Assembly (NCBI GenBank): GCA_041485845.1
Contig: JBGPKH010000121.1
Span: forward strand, 1-17,301
DNA from: OMOG01 sp041485845
GTDB lineage: Bacteria > Acidobacteriota > Terriglobia > Bryobacterales > Bryobacteraceae
DNA: 17,301 bases
Direction of reading: 5' to 3'
The translations under genes and the position numbers were made by a program. Shown piece by piece: positions 1 through 5,143 of this stretch (positions within the stretch are counted from its first letter, which is position 1; every line of letters starts with the position of its first letter). Below the pieces are notes generated by a model. It ran no database searches. It was not told where the DNA came from and saw only the letters and a program-made list of their open reading frames with translations.

Positions 1-166
1 CCTCAGTAGCACCACGGCCCACCTCGTGTTGGGCCACCTCTCCGAGCAGAACAATCATCCCGAGATCGTGCGCATCATCGCCACCCAGGCGCTCGAGCAG
101 CGCGGCCTGGAGACCCGCCTGGCCATCGCCGAGCAGCGCCGTCCGTCGGAAGTGTTTCAGTTCTAA
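1..166 (+). CDS. MBL-fold metallo-hydrolase, C-terminal fragment (cut by window edge)
   Basis: An open frame enters from the left edge and ends at TAA 164-166, giving the last 54 residues of a protein. The segment LVLGHLSEQNNHPEIVRI resembles the C-terminal helix region of YycJ/WalJ-type metallo-beta-lactamase-fold phosphodiesterases, where a conserved 'HLS..NN.PE' stretch carries a late metal-ligand histidine. The protein ends in a basic, Phe-terminated tail (EVFQF). The catalytic HxHxDH motif would lie upstream of the window, so the family call rests on this C-terminal signature alone. The next reading frame starts 6 bases after the stop in the same frame. Confidence 0.55.
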   Translation, partial: LSSTTAHLVLGHLSEQNNHPEIVRIIATQALEQRGLETRLAIAEQRRPSEVFQF

Positions 167-172
167 ATCGTC

Positions 173-457
173 ATGATTCCGCGATCCACCCGCCCCGAAA
201 CTCGTGGCCTGATCTTCTCCGGCCAGTTGCTGCTCGACCTGGCCGCCGCCGGCATGCTGCGCGAGCAGGCCTGCCACGTCGTGCAGGCCCATGCCATGCG
301 CGCCTGGGAAGAGGAGTCGGATTTTCGCGCGGCGACAGCGGCCGGCCCGGAGATCCGCGCGGTGTTGCCGCCCGAGCGCATCGCCGAGTCGTTTTCGCTT
401 GAGCGGCAACTACGCAACGTGGACAAGATTTTCACGCGCGTGTTCGGATCATCCTGA
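173..457 (+). pseudogene. purB: Adenylosuccinate lyase C-terminal domain remnant (5'-truncated purB)
   Basis: The 94-residue frame matches only the ADSL C-terminal helical domain. It has TRGLIFSGQLLLDL near residues 10-24, then the VQ..AM.AWEE motif (HVVQAHAMRAWEEE) and the closing LRNVDKIFTRVFG, which corresponds to the usual 'LR.VD.IFERVFG' end of PurB. A normal PurB has about 430 residues, so roughly 340 are missing, including the catalytic domains and the signature loop. The ATG sits 6 bases after the stop of the MBL gene, and no convincing Shine-Dalgarno precedes it. The C-terminus itself is complete. The likeliest explanation is a 5' deletion that left the 3' end behind. A free-standing ADSL_C protein or an assembly junction are alternatives. 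It ends 18 bases before the convergent isomerase-like gene. Confidence 0.65.
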
Positions 458-475
458 AACGCGGCACGGACCGCA

Positions 476-1549
476 CTACGCCAGCGCGTTCTTGCAGAAC
501 TGCACGCACTTGGAGGTCTCGACCACGGCGTCGGAACCCTCTGGAATCTGGTATTCCAGCTCGATGCTGGCCGGGAACTTGTACTTCTCCTTGCGCATCA
601 GCATGAGGATTTCCTTGATCGGCGTCTCGCCCTGACCCCAGACCAGGTTGGCGCCGCCGTTAGAGGCCTTCTTGCGATCCTTCAAGTGCATGCTCGCGAT
701 CCGGCTGCTGTGCTTCTGGATCAGCGGAATCGGGCTCTCGCTGGTGCCCGCTACGTAATGGCCGCAATCCAGGTTGATGGCGTTGCCCTTGGACTGCGCC
801 AGCACCGCATCCCATGCTGTGATGGTGGCCTGCGTATGCGCGTGATAGGCGACCATCATCTTCTTCTTGGCCGCGAAGTCGCCGATGCGCTGCGTGAACT
901 CCGCGTTATTGGAGAGCTCCAGGGTTACGTGATTGGCGCCCAGCGTGTCCGCCACGTGGAAGATGTACTCGTATTCCTCGTCGGACATGTTGGGGTTGGG
1001 CTCCAGCTTGAACGCGTAGATGTTGACGCCGGCGTCGTTGTACATCTTGCGCATCGCCTTGTACTTGTCCATGGAGACGGACAAGCGCCACTTCTTTAAT
1101 TCCTCAGCCCTGGCTTGCTGGGCGGCCTGCTGCTCGGGAGTCAGCGGCGCACGGCCGCCGCCACCCTGACCGCGTCCCGGACCACCGGGGCCGCCGGGGC
1201 CTCTGCCCTGTCCGCCGCCGGGTCCTCCAGCTTGTCCGCCGCCGGCTCCACGGCCTTGTCCGCCGCCGGGTCCGCGGCCCTGTCCGCCACCGCCGCCGCG
1301 ACCGGCAGACGCCGGCGAGCCGGCGTAGATTTCCGCAGCCGGCCCCATCAGCTCGATCCCGCTGATGCCCGAATCCACGATGTATTTCAGCAGCCCCTCA
1401 GCGTCGTTGGCGCCCGGCATGGACCGGTAGCTGTAGGTGATGACGCCGACCTGCACGCCGTCGAAATTCGAATTGGGCTTGGCCAGCAATCTCGATGCCG
1501 GGATGGCGGCCAGAGCCAGCTTCCCTAAATCGCGTCTGGTAAGATCCAC
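476..1549 (-). CDS. Tat-exported sugar phosphate isomerase/epimerase-like TIM-barrel protein with Gly-rich insert
   Basis: This 357-residue protein belongs to the xylose isomerase-like TIM-barrel family (AP endonuclease 2 superfamily). I chose the GTG at 1547-1549 because a GAGGGAG Shine-Dalgarno sits a few bases upstream and the protein then begins MDLTRRDLGKLALAAIP, a twin-arginine signal. An ATG at 1567 would add six residues. Barrel motifs include GVITYSYR, GISGIELMG, NLDCGHYVAG, SMHLKDRK, GGANLVWGQGETPIKE and ASIELEYQ; the Glu, Asp and His residues in these are the expected metal and active-site positions. A 50-residue Gly/Gln/Arg-rich stretch interrupts the fold after the ELMGPAAE strand. 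It is a paralogue of the gene at 3362 and shares the GGAN..G.G.TPIKE block. The substrate is not known; exported members occur near DUF1080 genes. Its own promoter is predicted at 1578-1606. Confidence 0.88.
   Translation of the reverse strand: MDLTRRDLGKLALAAIPASRLLAKPNSNFDGVQVGVITYSYRSMPGANDAEGLLKYIVDSGISGIELMGPAAEIYAGSPASAGRGGGGGQGRGPGGGQGRGAGGGQAGGPGGGQGRGPGGPGGPGRGQGGGGRAPLTPEQQAAQQARAEELKKWRLSVSMDKYKAMRKMYNDAGVNIYAFKLEPNPNMSDEEYEYIFHVADTLGANHVTLELSNNAEFTQRIGDFAAKKKMMVAYHAHTQATITAWDAVLAQSKGNAINLDCGHYVAGTSESPIPLIQKHSSRIASMHLKDRKKASNGGANLVWGQGETPIKEILMLMRKEKYKFPASIELEYQIPEGSDAVVETSKCVQFCKNALA
1196..1291 (-). repeat. Four tandem 24-bp units encoding GGGQGRGP-like octapeptides
   Basis: Inside the isomerase-like gene, four consecutive 24-base units encode GGGQGRGP, GGGQGRGA, GGGQAGGP and GGGQGRGP, followed by a looser GGPGGPGRGQGGGG tail. 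The units differ mostly at synonymous or Arg/Ala/Pro positions, as expected of slippage-prone tandem repeats. The whole low-complexity stretch covers about 1154-1303. Confidence 0.85.
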
Positions 1550-1577
1550 AGGGTCTCCCTCTCTCATTCCGCACGTC

Positions 1578-1606
1578 ATTCTACTACGGATAGACTGACG
1601 GGTGAA
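1578..1606 (-). promoter_or_regulatory. Predicted promoter of the first isomerase-like gene
   Basis: On the minus strand, TTCACC (1601-1606, 4 of 6 to TTGACA) and TAGAAT (1578-1583, 5 of 6 to TATAAT) are separated by 17 bases. The expected transcript start near 1570 leaves a short leader carrying the GAGGGAG ribosome site before GTG 1549. Sequence match only. Confidence 0.4.
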
Positions 1607-1612
1607 AGGCGT

Positions 1613-1636
1613 CTCATTGTGCGGTTTTGTTACGCA
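1613..1636. repeat. Imperfect 24-bp direct repeat, copy A
   Basis: This copy matches 1954-1977 at 21 of 24 positions in the same orientation, including an exact 12-base core CTCATTGTGCGG. Read on the minus strand, it would encode RNKTAQ-stop, mirroring the RDKAAQ-stop end of the cytochrome gene at copy B. The two copies frame the low-GC stretch that holds the small ORF at 1647-1841. Confidence 0.6.
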
Positions 1637-1646
1637 CTTTGAGAAT

Positions 1647-1841
1647 TTAGATCTTCGTGCCAAGACACGGCTGGTCCTTTTCGAGAAACGTACCCGGTGA
1701 TGCTCCGTGCCCTACCAGGTTGAACGTGCCGAAGTCCTTGCACCACGCACCGTTCGGCACCTCAGGATTGGTGGAGATCCAATTCATGAGCTTCACCATG
1801 TCGTCCTCCGTGATTTCACGAGTACGCAGACGATCGTTCAC
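1647..1841 (-). CDS. Small hypothetical protein, 64 residues
   Basis: I do not recognise the family. The peptide reads as a plausible small soluble protein: a helix-cap TEDD followed by MVKLMNWISTNPEVPNGAWC, then KDFGTFNLVGHG and a PGTFLEKDQ tail, with no signal peptide or membrane segment. Two starts are possible. GTG 1841 lacks a Shine-Dalgarno but lies 6 bases after a TATGAT box, as in a leaderless gene. ATG 1799 has GGAGG five bases upstream and would give 50 residues. The stretch is clearly lower in GC than its neighbours and lies between two copies of a 24-bp direct repeat, suggesting separate acquisition. It is transcribed in the same direction as both flanking genes. Confidence 0.5.
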   Translation of the reverse strand: MNDRLRTREITEDDMVKLMNWISTNPEVPNGAWCKDFGTFNLVGHGASPGTFLEKDQPCLGTKI

Positions 1842-1845
1842 AACT

Positions 1846-1919
1846 TGATCATACTTGAGCGTTCACGAAGAACCAAGTCGATTCCTGTTGGCTTGTTCAC
1901 GATCGGTCAAGTACAATCA
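1846..1919. repeat. Imperfect inverted repeat in the promoter region of the small ORF
   Basis: TGATCATACTTGA at 1846-1858 and TCAAGTACAATCA at 1907-1919 are inverted copies matching at 11 of 13 positions, with a 48-base spacer. One arm overlaps the predicted -10 box. Together they could be paired regulator half-sites, or arms left from a mobile cassette. Confidence 0.3.
1848..1876 (-). promoter_or_regulatory. Predicted leaderless promoter of the small ORF
   Basis: On the minus strand, TTGGTT (1871-1876) and TATGAT (1848-1853, 5 of 6) are 17 bases apart. The -10 box ends 6 bases before GTG 1841, which would place transcription initiation at or next to the start codon. The -35 match is weak. 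Confidence 0.35.
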
Positions 1920-1953
1920 TCCCATCCGGCATTCACGCACATTTAGCGCATTA

Positions 1954-1977
1954 CTCATTGTGCGGCTTTGTCGCGCA
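1954..1977. repeat. Imperfect 24-bp direct repeat, copy B
   Basis: This is the partner of 1613-1636 (21 of 24 identical). It covers the last codons and the stop of the cytochrome gene (RDKAAQ-stop on the minus strand). Similarity to copy A ends abruptly on both sides. Confidence 0.6.
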
Positions 1978-3298
1978 GCGCCGCCGCGGCCGGGGCAATT
2001 ATTGCGGGATACGCGTGGTCCAGCACGGACCACATGAAGTCGGCGGAGAGGCGCGCCTGGTTGTGGCAGCTCATGCACCCCAACTGCGGACGCCCCTGGT
2101 CGAAGGTCTCCATGGAGACGTTGGCGAACGCGGAAAAGGCGCCGGCGCCGGGAAAGGTGCTGGTGATGTCGCCGTTCTGCGAGGCGGCGACCGGCAGCGC
2201 CTGATTGCCTTCCATGCGCGGCCACTGCGTCACCACGATCGCGTAATACTGCCAGACGGTGTCCTTTAGCAGCTCCTGATACTGATAGTTGGTGAGTTCG
2301 GTCTTGGGATGCACGCGGGCGAAGAACGGCCTCTCCACGTTGAAGGGCGTCACCGGTTCGGGCGCCAGCGGCGCCAGCGAGAGTGGGTTCTCGGCGGGCA
2401 TGGGAGCCTTGCCGCCATCGTGGAAAGTGAACTTCACCGGGTCGCCGAAGCGCGAAGGGGGCACGCTATCGATCTGCTCGTAGGAAGACCAGATCCACTG
2501 CGGGCGGCTGGGCGTTTTCCGCACGATGTGCAGGCCCACCAGCCCCACCGTGACCCGCGAGCACGCGCCCGTGCCCGGGTCGCGCACCATGGCGCCGCGG
2601 GTGTAATAGCGCTTGACCTGCCCGGCGGGGAACCCCGCCATGTCCAGCCAGGCGGCCTTGACGACGAGGCTTCCGATGGGGAACTCCATCACCGGCGTAT
2701 TCGGCCGCGGACTCGGCACCTTGGGCAGATTGCTTCGCAGGTAATACCGGTGGCGCACAATGAAATCGAACGCCGCCCGATTGTACAGCGTCTGGTAGCG
2801 GACGTACCTGCCGTTCTGCGCCGCCAGCGGTCCGTCGAGCTCGCCGGCTCCTGCCTGTCCGATATCGTCGATTCCCGAAAAAGACGCGAGCACCAGATCG
2901 CCGAATTGCGGCTGCACCTTGCAGGCGTTGTGGGCGGCGTTGTCGTAGGCGTTGAAGTCGGACACGGGGGCCGAACCGTCCTCGTGGAAGACCTCCCACA
3001 GCGATTTCAGCGTCTCAAATACGCGCGGTCCGGCGGCGCCCACCGGCTTATTGGCATTAGCAGCGCCGCGACGACCGGGAGCCGCCGGCCACACCATTGC
3101 CAGAAACGCGCGCCAGGAGTAGTCGTCGAAGTAGTTCACCGGAACGTCGGTGAAGCCGTCGGGAATGCACACGTCGGCAGGCATCGCGGAGGAGGAAATC
3201 GACCGCACGGGGCGGTCGGGACACCCGTTGTTCGCCCCTTGGGCGGCAGCCAGGGCGGCCACCGACAACACCACAATCCGGCAAAACCTACTGGGCAT
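1955..3298 (-). CDS. Exported c-type cytochrome family protein, single C-terminal haem site
   Basis: The 447-residue protein starts at ATG 3296-3298; the preceding in-frame TTG is a weaker choice. An N-terminal signal peptide (MPSRFCRIVVLSVAALAAAQ) indicates export. The only haem-binding motif is CMSCH at about residues 408-412, some 40 residues from the end. The next Met, in DFMWSV, is a possible distal ligand. The first 400 residues are not a standard cytochrome fold that I recognise; they are rich in aromatic segments such as NYFDDYSWRAFLAMVWP and PQWIWSSYEQIDS. The family resembles large single-CxxCH proteins of Acidobacteriota and Proteobacteria whose electron partners are unknown. There is no Shine-Dalgarno; a TATAAT box lies 8 bases before the ATG. 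Divergent from the isomerase-like gene at 3362. Confidence 0.8.
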   Translation of the reverse strand: MPSRFCRIVVLSVAALAAAQGANNGCPDRPVRSISSSAMPADVCIPDGFTDVPVNYFDDYSWRAFLAMVWPAAPGRRGAANANKPVGAAGPRVFETLKSLWEVFHEDGSAPVSDFNAYDNAAHNACKVQPQFGDLVLASFSGIDDIGQAGAGELDGPLAAQNGRYVRYQTLYNRAAFDFIVRHRYYLRSNLPKVPSPRPNTPVMEFPIGSLVVKAAWLDMAGFPAGQVKRYYTRGAMVRDPGTGACSRVTVGLVGLHIVRKTPSRPQWIWSSYEQIDSVPPSRFGDPVKFTFHDGGKAPMPAENPLSLAPLAPEPVTPFNVERPFFARVHPKTELTNYQYQELLKDTVWQYYAIVVTQWPRMEGNQALPVAASQNGDITSTFPGAGAFSAFANVSMETFDQGRPQLGCMSCHNQARLSADFMWSVLDHAYPAIIAPAAAALRDKAAQ

Positions 3299-3304
3299 CA
3301 AAAC

Positions 3305-3316
3305 CGATTATAATCG
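3305..3316. promoter_or_regulatory. 12-bp perfect palindrome carrying TATAAT on both strands
   Basis: CGATTATAATCG is its own reverse complement. It contains TATAAT at 3309-3314 on the plus strand and at 3307-3312 on the minus strand. It lies in the 63-base gap between the divergent cytochrome (ATG 3298) and isomerase-like (ATG 3362) genes. On the minus strand the box ends 8 bases before the start codon; on the plus strand it is 47 bases upstream, leaving room for the GGGAG ribosome site. No good -35 is visible in either direction. Confidence 0.5.
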
Positions 3317-3361
3317 ACGCTATCCGGAAGAGAGTTCGATTCCAGAGAGCGGGAGCGTCGC

Positions 3362-4330
3362 ATGGTTTCCAGACGTGGTTTCGGCAAGATGGCTTTGAGC
3401 GCGATTCCTCTATCGGCCGCATGGAGCGCGCCCGGCGATCCGGTGGGTAACGGCGTGCGGCTGGGCGTATCCACGTACAGCTTCCGCGACCTGCTGCGGA
3501 CTCCGGGGCGGGACAACGTGGACGGCGTGATCCAGGCGCTGCAATTTGCCGGGGTGCACGAGATCGAACTCTCCTCCGCGAACACCGAGCCTGCCGGACC
3601 GAACAGCGGTCCCGCTGTTCCTCCACCGCCTTCGGCGTATCCTCCGCCGATCAAGGCGCCCGCGCCCGAAGAGGTGGCCGCCGCCAAATTAGCCGTCCGC
3701 AACGACCTGCGGCGGTGGCGGCTCGCCACGCCCGCCAGGAACCATGAGGCGTTCCGCGCGAAGTTTCAGGCCGCCGGGATCGCCATGTTCGCCTACCGCG
3801 TGGATTACGACGAGCGGTTCACCGAGGAAGAGATCGAGGTGACGTTCCAGCAGGCCAAGGCGCTCGGCGTGCGCACGATGGCGTCGCTGACCACGCTCAG
3901 CGGAGCCCGGCGCCTCGCGCCCTTCGCGGAGAAGCATGCGATGACGGTGGCACTGCACAATACCGCCAACGGAAAAGACCCCAACGCCATCGCCAGTCCG
4001 CAGAGCTTCCGGACGGCGCTGGCGCTCTCGAAGAATTTTCGGCTGAACCTGGACATCGGCCACTTCACCGCCGCCAACCACGAGGCGGTGGCCTTCATTC
4101 AGGAGAACTACGCCAGCATCTCGCACATCCAGATCAAAGACCGCACACGCAACGGAGGGGCGAACGAGCGGTTCGGCGAGGGCGACACTCCCATCAAAGA
4201 AGTCCTCACGCTCATCAAGGAAAAGAAGCTCCCCATCCCGGTATTCGTCGAATACGAATACATCGGCCTCGGAACGCCGCAGGAAGAAGTCAGAAAGTGC
4301 CTGGCCTACGTGAAGGCGGCACTGGGCTAG
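3362..4330 (+). CDS. Tat-exported sugar phosphate isomerase/epimerase-like TIM-barrel protein with Pro-rich insert
   Basis: The 322-residue protein starts at ATG 3362, with GGGAG six bases upstream. Residues 1-22 (MVSRRGFGKMALSAIPLSAA) form a twin-arginine signal. The TIM-barrel motifs match the paralogue at 476-1549: GVSTYSFRDLL, GVHEIELSS, LNLDIGHFTA, HIQIKDRTRNGGAN, FGEGDTPIKEVL and FVEYEYIG. At the point where the paralogue carries its Gly-rich repeats, this protein has a Pro-rich segment at about residues 77-103, followed by a conserved LRRWRLA helix. The fold is confident; the substrate is not. By family and by the nearby DUF1080 gene, a role in periplasmic modified-sugar turnover is plausible. 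It is likely co-regulated with the divergent cytochrome gene through the shared palindrome. Confidence 0.88.
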   Translation: MVSRRGFGKMALSAIPLSAAWSAPGDPVGNGVRLGVSTYSFRDLLRTPGRDNVDGVIQALQFAGVHEIELSSANTEPAGPNSGPAVPPPPSAYPPPIKAPAPEEVAAAKLAVRNDLRRWRLATPARNHEAFRAKFQAAGIAMFAYRVDYDERFTEEEIEVTFQQAKALGVRTMASLTTLSGARRLAPFAEKHAMTVALHNTANGKDPNAIASPQSFRTALALSKNFRLNLDIGHFTAANHEAVAFIQENYASISHIQIKDRTRNGGANERFGEGDTPIKEVLTLIKEKKLPIPVFVEYEYIGLGTPQEEVRKCLAYVKAALG

Positions 4331-4352
4331 AACTCCGGCATCGAGCGGTGGT

Positions 4353-4668
4353 CTACTCGATGGGCTCGGCCTTCAAGATCTCTGCCACTTGGACACGAAG
4401 GACGGGTGCGTCGTCAACCGCAGTCTGCCAGACAAGCGGCCAGTAGATGCCAAAGTACTCGTGAACCAGAATGTTTCGCAGCCCCACGATATCCGGCCAC
4501 GGCACTGAGTTGTGGCGCGCCGTGAGTTCCGGGGTGAGCCGCTCGAGCGACGGCGTAGCAAAGCGTCTCGTCGCCCAGGAACTCGGACTCAGTACGCCCG
4601 GCGATTGTCTTCGCAATCCAATCCAGGGCTTCCAGGATGTCGTGCAGCCGCTGCCGATCACGCCGCAT
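4353..4668 (-). pseudogene. hepT: HepT-like toxin (DUF86), frameshifted with internal deletion
   Basis: Two frames together make a HepT/DUF86 RNase. The N-terminal part starts at ATG 4668 and reads MRRDRQRLHDILEALDWIAK, continuing to DETLCYAV. The C-terminal part, in another frame, reads ERLTPELTARHNSVPW and then GLRNILVHEYFGIYW, ending at TAG 4353. The RX4HXY motif (RNILVHEY) is intact. The usual R.LEIIGEA-type segment between the halves is missing, so the lesion near 4541-4551 looks like a loss of roughly 25-30 bases plus a frame change, not a single sequencing slip. The start overlaps the end of mntA by 11 bases, the normal operon layout for this pair. No functional toxin is expected. Confidence 0.75.
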
Positions 4669-4962
4669 AGATCAGCCGGGCATCGGCCAGCACGTTGGCC
4701 CGGATCATTGGTTTCAGGGCGGGCTTGACGGCCAGATCGACCTGGCGGCCCAGCAGGACACCGAGTTCACGCATCATTGCCGAAACGCCAGCAGCCCAGG
4801 GCGTGCGCCGGGCAGGAAATCAACGAGGAGGTCCACATCGCTGTCCGGCCGCATCTCGCCGCGCGCAGCCGAACCGAACAGGGATAACTCCTTGACCTGG
4901 TGGCGACGACAGATCTCGACAATCCCGGCCTCCGGCAACTCGACACCAGCAGCGATAGTCAT
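4658..4962 (-). pseudogene. mntA: MntA-like nucleotidyltransferase antitoxin, single-base frameshift
   Basis: Starting at ATG 4962, the first 62 codons encode a minimal nucleotidyltransferase with the exact GSX10DXD motif (GSAARGEMRPDSDVD), followed by LLVDFLPGARPGLLAFRQ and a TGA at 4774-4776. Shifting by one base at that point continues the family sequence: MMRELGVLLGRQVDLAVKPA, then LKPMIRANVLADARLIYAA, with a stop at 4658-4660. One lost A in the CAATGATG context explains this (CAA ATG ATG expected). In working systems MntA neutralises HepT by AMPylating a Tyr of the HEPN motif. The truncated form keeps the catalytic motif, so partial activity is possible in principle, but the partner gene is also broken. 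Confidence 0.78.
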
Positions 4963-5094
4963 GTTCTCAGCTCTCTTGACCCATTATCCGTCAGTCCGCA
5001 AGAGAACGCGATCCTCGAGGCCTCACAGCCTAAAGGGAAACAAGGACGGCTCCGCTCGCAACTTGGGCGTGCGCAGGCCGACTGACAATCCGCC

Positions 5095-5121
5095 GCAGGT
5101 TGCCAACCGTTGCCAACCTGC
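5095..5121 (-). terminator. Hairpin downstream of the DUF1080 gene
   Basis: GCAGGTTG (5095-5102) and CAACCTGC (5114-5121) form an 8-bp stem with an 11-base loop, 22 bases past the DUF1080 stop. The region is also a tandem duplication of GTTGCCAACC (5099-5118). No T tract follows, so intrinsic termination is uncertain. Confidence 0.35.
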
Positions 5122-5143
5122 CCCACAGCTCACCGCGAAGAAG

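Noticed and set aside
1196..1291. Regular 24-bp spacing that might suggest a short CRISPR-like array
   Set aside because: The units are contiguous with no spacers and lie in frame within a coding sequence.
1115..1528. Plus-strand frame with repeated LSAAGS motifs, resembling a repeat protein
   Set aside because: It is the antisense reading of the Gly-rich tandem repeats in the isomerase-like gene.
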